Assembly (NCBI RefSeq): GCF_905171775.1
Contig: NC_053501.1
Span: 71,469,901 to 71,533,900, forward strand
Length of the DNA: 64,000 bases
Direction: 5' to 3'
Source of the DNA: Rana temporaria
Taxonomy: Eukaryota; Chordata; Amphibia; Anura; Ranidae
The notes beneath the pieces are model-generated. The model made no database searches, was not told the origin of the DNA, and saw only the letters and a program-made list of their open reading frames with translations. A program made the position numbers and the translations under genes. This document shows, piece by piece, positions 1 through 10,005 of this stretch; position 1 is the first letter of the stretch, and each line of letters begins with the position of its first letter.

Positions 1-297
1 ATGACCGTAAATGGCGTTCATGGCGTCGTACCACCTCCAAGCAGTTGGACAGTTTCCACTACGGCTGTTGGCGTCCTTAATTTTTTTATATTGTGCTTTA
101 AGCTTTTTAAGCTTTGCCCTACACTGGCCCGACGTCCGTTCAAATCCCTCGGCTGCCATCCGCTGAGAAATATCTTTATAGACCTTTTCATTTCTCACTG
201 ATCCATCAAGCTCACTCTGAATAACGCCATCACCGATAATTGCTAAGAACGTAGATAGTTCCTCAGATAACCAGACCCTGCTGTTGTTTGCTGGCAT
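1..297 (-). CDS. Myb/SANT-like DNA-binding protein of a DNA transposon, 3' end cut by the window edge
   Basis: The minus strand is open from an ATG at 297 to the window edge (99 codons, no stop). The product is a small basic three-helix protein. Its conserved pattern is an early Trp-Leu-Ser-Glu-Glu, then Lys-Val-Tyr-Lys-Asp-Ile-Ser with Gly-Phe-Glu-Arg-Thr, then Gln-Cys-Arg-Ala-Lys-Leu-Lys-Lys-Leu-Lys, and finally a Cys-Pro...Trp-Trp-Tyr-like stretch. This is the layout of the Myb/SANT-like domain that accompanies PIF/Harbinger and ISL2EU transposases, where it binds element ends and helps nuclear import. The following 270 bp carry repeated GTACGG/CCGTAC blocks and a possible element terminus, so I read this as a transposon accessory gene rather than a host gene. 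Domesticated host relatives exist and cannot be excluded from a truncated copy. Confidence 0.7.
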   Translation of the reverse strand, partial: MPANNSRVWLSEELSTFLAIIGDGVIQSELDGSVRNEKVYKDISQRMAAEGFERTSGQCRAKLKKLKAQYKKIKDANSRSGNCPTAWRWYDAMNAIYGH

Positions 298-571
298 CCT
301 TCTCCTTTATATGGACTAATAAGGCGACGTGGTGATTGTTTGGCGCTTTGCTTTGACGTCAGCATTGATGTTTTCTGACCACCAATCAGTGGAAAGTACT
401 GTGTGACGCCAGTAGCTCCGCCCTAACCGTACCGTTCCATTTTCTATGGACCCACATGAGAAGCAGGACCCTGAATGGTGCGGTACGGTTCGGTTTTATG
501 GCACACTTTCATAATGGAAACACCCAAAATAGCGTACCGTACCGAACCGATCCGCTCAGTGGAAACGAGGC
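298..571 (-). promoter_or_regulatory. Probable terminal and promoter region of the Myb-encoding transposon
   Basis: Upstream of the Myb-like start lie several copies of GGTACGGTTCGG or its complement (about 427-445, 480-495, 530-548). The block ends, read on the minus strand, in GCCTCGTTTCCACTGA (556-571). Clustered GTACGG repeats close to the end are typical of transposase or accessory-protein binding sites. A TGACGTCA element lies at about 354-361. ISL2EU-type ends look similar as I recall them, but the family call is inference. Confidence 0.4.
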
Positions 572-606
572 ATAACTCAATTAGCCTTTGACAGACATTG
601 GTGGTG

Positions 607-826
607 ATTTACTAAAGCAAATCCATTGGGCACTACAAGTGCACTTGGAAGTATAGTCGCTGTAGATCTGAGAGGAAGATCGAAATGAGGGGAAGCTCTG
701 CTGTTTTTATTATCCAATCATGTACAAGCAAAAATGCTGTTTTTTATTTTCCTTGCATCTCCCGCTCAGATCTACAGCGACTGCACTTCCAAGTGCTCGG
801 TGGATTTGCTTTTAGTAAATAAACCC
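607..826. mobile_element. Foldback miniature element, ~220 bp
   Basis: Long inverted arms are visible: ATTTACTAAAGCAAATCCA at 607-625 pairs with the complement at 801-820, and a second arm around TCGCTGTAGATCTGAG pairs with CTCAGATCTACAGCGA near 763-780. There is no open reading frame. This is a non-autonomous hairpin repeat. Confidence 0.6.
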
Positions 827-1299
827 CCACGTCTCTTAGGCCCTGTTAAGAACACTATGATAAGGATTAGCAGTGCCATGGGTGGCAAGAAAGGTGCTCT
901 TACCTAAACGCAGAAGCTGTGTCAGGAGATACTTATAAGCATATTCTGTGCTCAAGGTTATGCAAGACCTGTAGTTCCTCTGTTGGGTCCCAAAGACATC
1001 TCTAGGTGGTAAAGTGAAAGGTTTATATTCATCATCCTTTTCTGGTGCTCCTTTCACCAGTCTGGGGTTGTGGTATACCTTTCATTCCTACCTACCCTAG
1101 GGGTACCACTCGTGCACCCTACCCCCTTTTTCTGGCTTCATGGTGGATACCCTTTAATTTTTTTTACTAGTTTTAGGGGTCACTTAGCTATTCTTGGTGG
1201 ATATTACACATTGATGATTTTAACATTCTTTGTATTAACAAGATTGGTTTCTTGGCTAGACAATCTCATTCTTATCATGGAACCTTTTTTCCCTTAATC

Positions 1300-1640
1300 T
1301 TAAAGAGGAAGTAAACCCTTATGGGTTTTTCTTCCTCTTTTGTTCCCTGCAAAGTAAATGCCTAGTTGACTAGTATGCATTGCATACTAGGCCATTATGT
1401 GCCACTTACCTGCAAACAAAGCCTGTGATGTTCCCAATGTCCCTGCTGGTGGCCGCATCCACCTTCACCCCTCTTCCTTTTGGGGCCTTGCCGGAGCCTG
1501 CGGTCATGGCACAATCGTGCCCTTTCTTCAGTGCGCATGCGCCAATGACGTTGGCGCAGGCTTATATGGTAAATATCTCCTTGACTGTTCCGGTTTAGGA
1601 GATATTTCCAGTACCTACAGGTAAGCCTTATTATAGGCTT
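1300..1640. repeat. Half of a dispersed repeat beginning TTAAAGAGGAAGTAAACCC
   Basis: It starts with the terminal motif TTAAAGAGGAAGTAAACCC, which resembles the ends of the foldback elements at 5587 and 12780. It contains a 21-bp palindrome (CTAGTATGCATTGCATACTAG, 1370-1390) and ends in a short hairpin (GGTAAGCC...GGCTTACC near 1621-1645). No matching right terminus was found, so it is probably truncated. Confidence 0.35.
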
Positions 1641-2683
1641 ACCTGAAGGTAGGAGCAGTATATTGGGAGTATAAGACTTGCGCTGTCACATGTAGATCAG
1701 TTGGCCTTCTTTGTGAACCCATTGGTCCTTCAGATAGTTCTGAGCTGCAGACAGTTTCTAGTTGCTTCTTTGACCTGTCAGTGACGGTTTCCCACCCCTC
1801 AGGTCGACTGCTTTTAGACATCCAGGCTGTTACTTTCTTCCTGTGTCCCTCAATAGACGAGAAAGAAAATAAAATGTTTGTGCTTATCATAATCAAATTG
1901 TTTGGAGTCCATGAAGGGACACTGGTCTCACTCCTTTGTGTATTTTGCTTTGCCTTTGGTTCTATTTTTCACATATCTGAGGCATTCAGGGTAGAGGAGT
2001 AGATATGAAGGCTGTCTTACATTTGTTCTGTTTGTCATTTTCCCAGTCTTCTGTAGGCAGCAGTATAACCCAATTGTTTCTGAATTGCTGTGACCTTCAC
2101 TTGACTCCAAAAATAGAATTTACAATAGGTAAATGTATTTTTTAATATACTGTGTCAATTTAGTTTTTTTTACTGAGACAATATTCTGTTCTATCACTAG
2201 GTGTCACTGCTGTCCTGAAAAACAAGAAGATGTACCTTACACTCGCAGACAGTAAAATTTGAGCATCTTTTTCATCTATTAGGATCTAATATTCACAGGG
2301 GTAGTTGGTAGCACCTGAACATGGGGTATACAGATATCAACCCCTTTACCTGCTAAACATCACCAGTGTCCCATCAATGCACTGCAGGAGTCTGGTTTAA
2401 TATTTGTATACCCGAGTATACATGTACAAACATTAAAGGTGCCAACTAAGTGCAGCTAAAGGCTGTTTAGGGCTTTTTGTCAATTCACATTTTAATTAAA
2501 ATATAATTGTACTGCCAAGTGCCAAGATTGTTGACAACAAGAGTTTAATTTGAAGCTTCAGAGCAATTAAAGATCAGTTAAAAATGTAAAGCTTTTTAGG
2601 TTTAATTGGAAGCTGGCCTATATATATATCTTTTTGTTTCAAGATTTTTCTTGTCAGTCTGAGAATAAGTTCACCTTTTACAG
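1641..2683. other. No gene recognised
   Basis: This is AT-leaning sequence without a convincing exon. A short stretch (about 1845-2085) resembles 15990-16040 in carrying CTGTGTCC(C/T)T(C/T)AAT and GGCAG(C/T)ATAACCCA motifs, so part of it is probably repeat-derived. Nothing else was identified. Confidence 0.3.
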
Positions 2684-2895
2684 CAGGGGTCCTCAAACTT
2701 TTTAAACGGGGGGCAGGTTCACGGTCCCTCAGGCTGTTGGGGGGCCAGAGTATAGTTTGAAAAAAATCCGAACAATTTCCTATGCACACATCTATTTTGT
2801 AGTGCAAAAAAACAGGAAAAAACAATACAATATTTAAAATAAAGAACAATTTTAATCAACATAACAACTTATTTAGTATTCCACAGAATCCCCTC
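2684..2895. mobile_element. hAT transposon terminus (Tip100/Zaphod-like)
   Basis: It begins CAGGGGTCCTCAAACTTTTT, a hAT-type terminal inverted repeat. The following text (GGTTCACGGTCCCTCAGGCTGTTGGGGGGCC, then TTTCCTATGCACACATCTATTTTGTAGTG) matches my memory of hAT-Tip100/Zaphod elements of vertebrates. No opposite terminus (GAGGACCCCTG) was found downstream, and the minisatellite follows directly. The copy is therefore an end fragment, or the far end has been replaced by the minisatellite expansion. Confidence 0.55.
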
Positions 2896-3620
2896 ATCAC
2901 AGACCCCCCCCCCCCCCGCCATCACAGACTCCTCTCCATCACAGAGCCCCCATCACAGACTCCTCTCCAACACAGTGCAACACAGAGCTCCCCACTACAG
3001 ACTCCTCTCCATCACAGAGCCCCCCCACCACAGACTCCTCTCCTTAGCAGCGCCCCCCTATCCCAGACTCTTCCATCGCAGATCCCCCCATCACAGACTC
3101 CTCCCCATCACAGCCTCCTCTCCATCACAGACTCCTCTCCATTACAGAGCTCCCCATCACAGACTCCTCTCCATTACAGAGCTCACCATCACAGACTCCT
3201 CTCCATCACAGCCTCCTCTCCATCACAGACTCCTCTCCATTACAGAGCTCACCATCACAGACTCCTCTCTATCACAGAGCCCCCCCACCACAGACTCCTC
3301 TTCATCGCAGAGCCCCCCCATCACAGACTCCTCCATCGCAGAACCCCCTATCATAGACTCCTATCCATCACAGACTCCTCTCCATCACAGATTCCTCTCC
3401 ATCACAGACTCCACTCCATCACAGACTCCACTCCATCACAGAGCCCCCCCATCACAGACTCCTCTCTATCGCAGAGCCCCCCCATCACAGACTCCTCTCT
3501 ATCGCAGAGCCCCCCCATCACAGACTCCTCTCCATTGCAGAGCCCCCCATCACCGACTCCTCTCCATCGCAGAGCCCCCATCACAGACTCCTCTCCATCG
3601 CAGAGCCCCCTGCTTTTGAC
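2896..3620. repeat. Minisatellite, ~30-bp unit (CATCACAGACTCCTCTC)
   Basis: More than twenty tandem variants of CATCACAGACTCCTCTCC followed by ATCACAGAGCCCCC, with units of roughly 15 and 30 bp. The 214-residue reading frame across it is only the translated repeat (Ser/Pro/His-rich) and is not called as a gene. It lies directly against the hAT end at 2684. Confidence 0.9.
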
Positions 3621-3768
3621 ACTATCACAGCTTTTCCCTCATTGCCAGAGTAAAACACCCTATGACTGGTGTAGAGTTTTGCAGTTTCCCAGATCTGCAA
3701 ACTGGTATTCCAAGTAATTACAACTATCTGTGTTCAAATGAGCTCCCATTGAATCCAATTAGTCTTAT

Positions 3769-4163
3769 GCCCCGTACACACGATCGGAATTTCCGGTGGC
3801 CTAAAATCCATTGGAATTTTTCGTCGGAATTCCGTTCAAGCTATCTTGCATACACACTGTCAGACCAAATTCCGACCGTCCAAAACACGGTAAAGTAAAA
3901 CACTACGACGAGTCGAGAAAAATAAAGTTCAATGCTTCGGAGCATGCATCGACTTGATTCTGAGCATACGTGGGTTTTTTCTCCGTCGAAGTTGCACACA
4001 GACGATCGGAATTTTCTATAGTTTTTTTTTTCCATCGGAAAAAAATAAAACATGTTCTATTTTTTAACACCGACGGAAAAAAATCAGATGGGGCCCACAC
4101 ACGATCGGAATTTCTGATGAAAAACGTTTTTTTCATCGGAAATTTCAATCGTGTGTACGTGGC
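3769..4163. mobile_element. Miniature inverted-repeat element, GTACACACGATCGGAA family
   Basis: Terminal repeats GCCCCGTACACACGATCGGA and its degenerate complement (ending CGTGTGTACGTGGC) enclose about 395 bp with repeated CCGACGGAA / TTCCGTCGG motifs and no coding capacity. It belongs to the same family as copies at 16911, 20592, 42873 and, more distantly, 11756, 14831, 15342 and 62646. Confidence 0.75.
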
Positions 4164-4373
4164 ATCACATTATTCCATTTAAAGTGTTATGGAACTATCA
4201 GATTTGAAGGCAGGGGACGGTAAAAGTACCCTGTACACACACTGCCGCAAAAATTGTGAGAATGAGGATCACTCTGGATCCCCCATGTTGTGTTTATGTT
4301 TCTGGAGTGCCAGGAATATGTTGTTTCTCAGCAATAATGTGTTGTATACAAATTGTAGAAGAACTTTACAAAA

Positions 4374-4897
4374 TAAAGCGGAGGTTCACCGTTAGAGAGC
4401 ACATTTTCCCCTTAGATTAATGCTCGTTTTGTCTAGGGGAATCGGCTATTGGTTTTAAAATATGATCCGTACTTACCCGTTTACGAGATGCATCCTCTCC
4501 GTCGCTTCCGGGTATGGGCTGCGGGAATGGGCGTTCCTTCTTGATTGACAGTCTTCCGAGAGGCTTTCGACGGTCGCATCCTTCGCGTCACGATTTTCCG
4601 AAAGAAGCCGAACGTCGGTGCGCAGGCGCAGTATAGAGCCGCACCGACGTTCGGCTTCTTTCGGCTACGAGTGACGCGATGGATGCGACCGTCGGAAGCC
4701 TCTCGGAAGACTGTCAATCAAGAAGGAACGCCCGCTCCCGAAGACCCATACCCGGAAGCGACGGAGAAGATGCATCTCGAAAACGGGTAAGTACGGATCA
4801 TATTTTAAAACAAATAGCCGATTCCCCTAGACAAAACGAGCAGGAATCTAAGGGGAAAAGGGCAACAATTAAATAAATGGGTGAACTCCCGCTTTAA
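4374..4897. mobile_element. Foldback miniature element with TAAAGCGG termini
   Basis: The outer arms TAAAGCGGAGGTTCACC and GGTGAACTCCCGCTTTA enclose long second arms (GGGGAATCGGCTATT.../...AATAGCCGATTCCCC) and a central GC-rich hairpin (4560-4700, CGACCGTC...GACGGTCG-like arms). The entire element can fold on itself. Reading frames inside are palindrome artefacts. Confidence 0.7.
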
Positions 4898-4898
4898 G

Positions 4899-5586
4899 GG
4901 CCAGATTCACGTAGGGCAGCGGCGGCGCAACGTATCGTAGATACGTTACACCGCCGCAATTTTTCATCGCAAGTGCCTGATTCACCAAGCACTTGCGATG
5001 AAAACTACGCCGGCGGCCTCCGGCGCAAGGCGGGCCAATTCAAATGGGCGTGTGCCATTTAAATTAGGCGCGCTCCCGCGCCGGACGTACTGCGCATGCT
5101 CCGTTTCCTAACTCCCGCCGTGCTTTGCGCGCCGTGACGTCATTTTTTCGAACGGCGACGCGCGTAGTGTACTTCCGTATTCCCGAACGTGTTACGCAAA
5201 CGACGTTAAATTTTAAATTTCGACGCGGGAACGACGGCCATACTTTAGACAGCAATACGTTTTCTGACTAAAGTTAGGGCACCTAAAACGACGACTAACT
5301 TTGCGATGGGAAACTAAACTAGCGACGACGTAGCGAACGCGAAAATCCGTCGGGGATCCGCCGTAACTCCTAATTTGCATACCCAACGCTGGTTTACGAC
5401 GCAAACTCCCCCCAGCGGCGGCCGCGGTACTGCATCCTAAGATCCGACAGTGTAAAACTATTTCACCTGTCGGATTTTAGGGATATCTATGCGTAACTGA
5501 TTCTATGAATCAGTCGCATAGATAGAAACAGGGATACGACGGGGTATCAGGAGATACGCCGTCGTATCCCTTTTGTGAATCTGGCC
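4899..5586. mobile_element. GGCCAGATTCA miniature element (Harbinger-type ends), copy 1
   Basis: The ends are GGCCAGATTCAC (4899) and GTGAATCTGGCC (to 5586), flanked by TAA-like bases. The interior contains the shared core TTCGACGCGGGAACGACGG (near 5218) and CpG-rich blocks (ACGTCATTTTTTCGAACGG) found in copies at 9219, 14005, 18724 and 38079. There is no protein-coding potential. The terminal repeat matches the autonomous Harbinger at 25881-30065. Confidence 0.7.
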
Positions 5587-6054
5587 TTAAAGAGTCACTA
5601 AAGGAATTTTTTTTTTTAGCTAAATAGCTTCCTTTACCTTACTGCAGTCCTGGTTTCATGTCCTCATTGTTCGTTTTTGCTTTCATGTTGCTGTAAATCC
5701 TCTCTGTTCTGGACACTTGCTGGTTGCCTGTTTCCTGATAACCACAGTGCTGGGAGATTTCTCACGGTGGTCACTAATGTGATTACTGTGTGTAAAACGA
5801 AACTGGATTGGTGCTGAGGAGTTTTAGACAAAGTATCACTGCTCTCTATTGGCTGACTGCCCTCTAGTGGCTCTCTGTACATCAGAGAACCAGAAAACAA
5901 CAGCAAAAACGAAACTACACTGCAGGCACATTATATGATTGTTTTTTTATCAATTTTTAATCATTTTTAAAAGGAATCAGTTAACTATTATGTCTCTGTG
6001 CCCTGTAAACAGTCATTTCAGCTAAAAAAAGTTTTTCCTTTAGTGACCCTTTAA
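5587..6054. mobile_element. Foldback miniature element with TTAAAGAGTCACTAAAGG ends
   Basis: The left end TTAAAGAGTCACTAAAGGAA matches the complement of the right end (TTCCTTTAGTGACCCTTTAA). It begins exactly where the previous miniature element stops. The interior is non-coding. Confidence 0.65.
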
Positions 6055-7045
6055 GTGATTTATATTGCAATATGTTGTCATTGCCCACGGATTACAATAG
6101 GGACAATTCTGTTCCCTTTTTTTCAATGAAAATACTTTTTGAAAGTGTCTGTTTCTTTACATTTAACAACGTCTGCAAATGAGTAATACAGGGTTCCTAT
6201 GTATCCTGTACTCATAAGTGTTTGGGGATTTCAGGGTCCCCCTTATTCTAAAGGGGGTTTCCTACTGCAAAATCTAAAATCTCTTTTAGGCTACAGGATT
6301 GACAGGATGTGGGCATGTGGCTATTTACAAGACCCCCATAGTAAACTGTGTTTTCTATGCTTCAGATTGTGAATGATCAGGAAGTCGCTCAGCACAGATC
6401 ACTTCCCATTCATTCAGTGTCCCATGCAGCTGAGGCTACAGAGAAAGGCATGTATGTTTGAGCTTTTGGGGTGCACACCCTAATGCAATAGGCTGCACAC
6501 ACCGCCCGGGGGCATGATGGGACCGTGACGTCACAAGAGGGCGTGTCCACCGGATGACGTAATCTGATAGCCACGCCCCCACCATTATTTAAGTAATGCA
6601 GAAGGAGCATCGGCGGGAGCAGCGGCAGAGGAAGAAGAACATCGGACAAAGAAGACAGAAGAGCGGGAGAAGGAGAAGACCGGAGGGTGAAGAAGAAGAT
6701 TTTGAATAAAAGATTTGTCAAAAACGGTCTACTGTCTTTTTTAACACTACACTACTTTGTTTTTTGGTGAATGGGTAGGGGTACAATGTACCCAATACTC
6801 ATTCACATAGGATGGGGGGCCGGGATATGGGGGGGGCCCTTGTTAAAGGGGGCTTCCAGATTCTGATAAGCCCTCCGGTCGCAGACCCCGACAACCACCA
6901 GGCAAGGGTTGTTGGGAAGAGGCCCTTGTCCCCATCGACATGGGGGCAAGGTGCTTTGGGGTGGGGGGCACAGATGTTGTTGGCGCTGTATCATATTGCC
7001 CGTAAGGCAAGACGCTGGTACAAAAAAGTGTCTCTGTACTCATTT
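6055..7045. repeat. GC-rich dispersed repeat with promoter-like and poly(A) signals
   Basis: I recognise 6800-6960 (run around CCTTGTTAAAGGGGGCTTCC and GGGGCAAGGTGCTTTGGGGTGG) as a repeat common in ranid DNA. Within 6500-6715 there are two CRE-like sites (TGACGTCA 6526-6533, TGACGTAA 6555-6562), an AT-rich box (ATTATTTAAGTAAT near 6582), a purine-rich GAAGAA tract and AATAAA at 6705-6710. Together these look like a short RNA polymerase II transcription unit or an LTR fragment. No open frame of interest was found. Confidence 0.35.
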
Positions 7046-7384
7046 TAATTGGCTTTACTGAATGCTCATGTCATATACAGAGCTTCAGGACGGACTGGAT
7101 CCTTCCTTAAATTCCAGGATGAGATCATCTTAGAACTACTGTATCCAGGCGGTTCTGCACCTCACCATTCCCAACCAAATGCAGTAAGCCGACTGCATGA
7201 GAGGCATTTTCCTTTTGTCCTCGAGAGTATCCCTACCCAACGAGCCCCCCAAAAAAGATGTTGTGTCTGTAGCAAGCATGGATATAGGCGTGACACCCGT
7301 TATTATTGTCCCACCTGTCCTGGCAATCCTGGTCTCTGCATTGGCATGTGTTTTTTATGCTTCCACACACGAGTGAAGTTTTAG
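7046..7384 (+). pseudogene. piggyBac-type transposase, C-terminal fragment with Cys-rich domain
   Basis: About 111 codons are open. The pattern Leu-Leu-Asn-Ala-His-Val-Ile-Tyr, then Arg-Leu-His-Glu-Arg-His-Phe-Pro, then Cys-Cys-Val-Cys-Ser-Lys-His-Gly...Thr-Arg-Tyr-Tyr-Cys-Pro...Cys-Pro...Pro-Gly-Leu-Cys...Cys-Phe...Phe-His-Thr is the end of piggyBac/PGBD4-like transposases, including the zinc-binding cysteine-rich domain. In the full protein this domain helps recognise the element ends for TTAA-specific cut-and-paste. The catalytic Asp residues upstream are absent, and no genuine start codon begins the fragment. It is a decayed remnant, and nearby TTAA-bounded repeats may or may not have used such an enzyme. 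Confidence 0.8.
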
Positions 7385-7534
7385 CGTAGGGTTTTAGCGT
7401 AGGGTAAAGCATTTCACAGGCTAGGCACACTTACACAGGGTCTCCCAAGTTGCCATCGCATTTTGAGAGACCCAAACCCCGAAAAGTTGAACAGTTACAG
7501 TTACAAAAAAAAGTGTTAAAAAAAAAAAGTAAAA

Positions 7535-8280
7535 TGCGCAGATTTATTTATCTTGACAGCAACATCGTTTGTTCCCACAATATATAAAGCCGTGACTCCA
7601 GTGCTGTAGGAGGTGATTTCACCACCACAGAGCATATATATGCCGAAGCATGGGGGCATTAGGGGCTGAGGAGGGATTTTGCTCTTAATGCCACGTACAT
7701 ACGGTCGACATTCCGACGGAGTCTTGCCCGTGGAAAAGTCAGACCGTGTGTGCGTGGCATAACTTTTTATGCCACGTACATATGGTCGAAATTCCGACGG
7801 AGGATTGCCTGTGGAAAAGTCTGCCCCCATGCTTCGGCATATATATTTTAGGCACAGGTTGTGTTAAAAAATGTTTTATCATTTACTATGGTTTTTTTTG
7901 GTATTTGCTTTGCAGGTATGGTATGATCTTACTGTTATACTGTAATGTTACTTTTTTTTTAATGTTAACCATCATTTGTTTAGCAAGTACGCCATTCAGT
8001 TGCAGCGCGGATTTATTTAGCTTGACAGCAACAGCGTTTGCTCCCACGATACATAAAGCCGCGACTCCAACGCTGTAGGAGGTAATTTTACCACCACAGT
8101 TAAAAAAAAAGAGCATATATGCCGAAGCATAGGGACATTAGGGGCGGAGGAGCGATTTTTCTCCTAATGCCGCGTACATACAGTCGAAATTCCGACGGAG
8201 GCTTGCCCGTGGAAAAGTCAGACCGTGTGTGCGCAGCATAACTTTTTTGCGGGAGGATGCCCCCATGCTTCGGCATATAT
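7535..8280. repeat. Two direct copies of a ~250-bp repeat with small GTGTGCGTGGC inverted elements
   Basis: Copy one (7535-7775) and copy two (about 8003-8250) share TTGACAGCAACA(T/G)CGTTTG, the CTGTAGGAGGT(G/A)ATTT segment, ATATGCCGAAGCAT and GCCCGTGGAAAAGTCAGACC. Each contains a short inverted element with ends like GCCACGTACATACGGTC / GACCGTGTGTGCGTGGC, related to the GTACACACG family. Both are followed by a partial inverted echo, CCCCCATGCTTCGGCATATA. Confidence 0.65.
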
Positions 8281-8559
8281 AAATGGTGCATGTATGCCCA
8301 TCATTAGAAGTGGGTGGATGAAGGGAGGTATTCTAATGGTGGGCATACCCACCGATCAATCTCTTTTTTTTCGTTCAGCCAACAGGCTGCATGAAAAAAA
8401 AGATTACAATACATGTCCAACAAGAACCTTCAACGTACTGGTATGTTGCTGGACTTTGAATGGTTATACCAGAATCATGCCTGCAGGTTTAGGTATCTTC
8501 TTGGTATCATTCTTTTCAGCCAGTGGTCAGCTTTCATGTAAAAGCAGTCCTAGCGGCTA

Positions 8560-9218
8560 ATTAGCCTCTAGACTTTTACAGGCAGTGGGAGGGAATGTCC
8601 CCCCCCCCCGGATATAAACAGCGCCATTGGGAAAGCATTTTATCACACCGATTTTGGTGTGGTCAGATGCTTTGAGGGCAGAGAAAAGATCTAGGGTCTA
8701 ATAGACCCAATTTTTTTTTAAAAAAAAGAGTACCTGTCACTAACTATTGCTATCATAGGGGATATTTACATTCCTGTCCCCCCTGCTTTTGCGCAAGGGC
8801 GAAGGCAAGCGTCGGTCTGGAGTCATATGTAAACAGCAATTGCACCATGCATGTGAGGTATCACCGCGAAGGTCAGATCGAGGGCAGTAATTTTAGCAGT
8901 AGACCTCCTCTGTAAATCTAATGTGGTAACCTGTAAAGGCTTTTAAAAATGTATGTAGTTTGTCGGCACTGCGCGTTTGTGCACAATTTTAAAGTATGTC
9001 GTGTTTGTTATCCATGTACTCGGCCTAAGATCATCTTTTTTATTTCATCAATAATTTGGGCAATATAGTGTGTTTTAGTGCATTAAAATAAAAAAAGTGT
9101 ATTTTTTCCCAAAAAAAGTCGTTTGAAAAATCGCTGTGCATTTCCCCTGTGTGGGAAAAAAAAATGCAACACCCACCATTTTAATCTGTAGGGCCTTTGC
9201 TTTAAAAATATATATATA
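8560..9218. repeat. Dispersed non-coding repeat, interrupted at 9219
   Basis: This is GC/AT-mixed sequence without a frame. Parts (8690-9130) resemble, in inverse orientation, the interior of the hAT element at 52860-53330 (shared CATATGTAAAC...GGTATC(A)CCGCGA type text). It appears to resume after the miniature element at about 9917-10005, so the element at 9219 was inserted into it. Confidence 0.45.
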
Positions 9219-9916
9219 GCTAGATTCAGGATGGCGAGCGCATACTTGCAGCGGCGTAGCTTAAGGCATTTAGGCGACGCCGCCGTAAGTTAGCGAGGCA
9301 AGTACATGATTCACAATGTACTTGCCTGCTAAGTTACGGCGGCGTAGCCTAAAGCGGGCGGGCGTAAGGGCGCCTAATTCAAATTTGGCTGAGGGGGCGT
9401 GTTTTATGATAATTAGGCTTGACCCGACGTGATTGACGTTTTTTGCAACTGCGCATGTGCCGTGCGCCTACATTTCCCAGTGTGCATTGCGGCTAAGTCC
9501 GCCGCACGGGCCTATTGATTTAGACGTGGACGTAAACGACGTAAATCCCTATTCACGGACGACTTACGCAAACGACGTAAAAATTTCGAATTTCGACGCG
9601 GGAACGGCGGCCAACATTACTATTCCATCTATTTGATGGAATGACTTAAGTCCTGCTAATGCGTTACGTAAACGGCGTAAATGTACTGCGTCGGCCGGGC
9701 GTACGTTCGTGAATAGGCGTATCTACTGATTTACATATTCTACACCGACCGCAATGGAAGCGCCACCTAGCGGCCAGCCTAAATATTGCAACCTAAGATA
9801 GGACGTCGTATCTTAGATATGTTTAAGCGTATCTCTGTTTGAGAATACACTTAAACATAGGTCGGCGCAGATTATGAGTTAGTAGATACGCCGACCTAAC
9901 TCTACCTGAATCTAGC
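9219..9916. mobile_element. GGCCAGATTCA-type miniature element, copy 2
   Basis: The ends GCTAGATTCAGG and CCTGAATCTAGC are exact complements, flanked by TATA/TATT. The interior carries TTCGACGCGGGAACGGCGG (near 9593) and other blocks shared with copy 1. It is non-coding. The first two bases differ from the GGCC of other copies in a compensating way at both ends, which suggests a subfamily. Confidence 0.7.
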
Positions 9917-10005
9917 TATTAATGTCTGGGGTTTCAACTTAACTTTCTTGCAAAACATTTTTTTTTTTCATGTAAACAAAAGGTGTCAGAAAGGGCTTTG
10001 TCTTC

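Noticed and set aside
1928..2110. Possible exon near 1780-2110
   Set aside because: There are short frames only, no splice pattern or domain, and partial similarity to 15990-16040 suggests a repeat.
2975..3619. 214-residue Ser/Pro/His-rich frame
   Set aside because: It follows the CATCACAGACTCC minisatellite exactly and has no other support.
2896..3620. CRISPR-like array
   Set aside because: The repeats are contiguous without unique spacers, and the window is eukaryotic.
6410..6721. 103-residue minus frame as a signal-peptide protein
   Set aside because: It lies antisense to a purine-rich leader within a repeat; the Leu/Pro/Ser composition reflects the GAAGAA tract.
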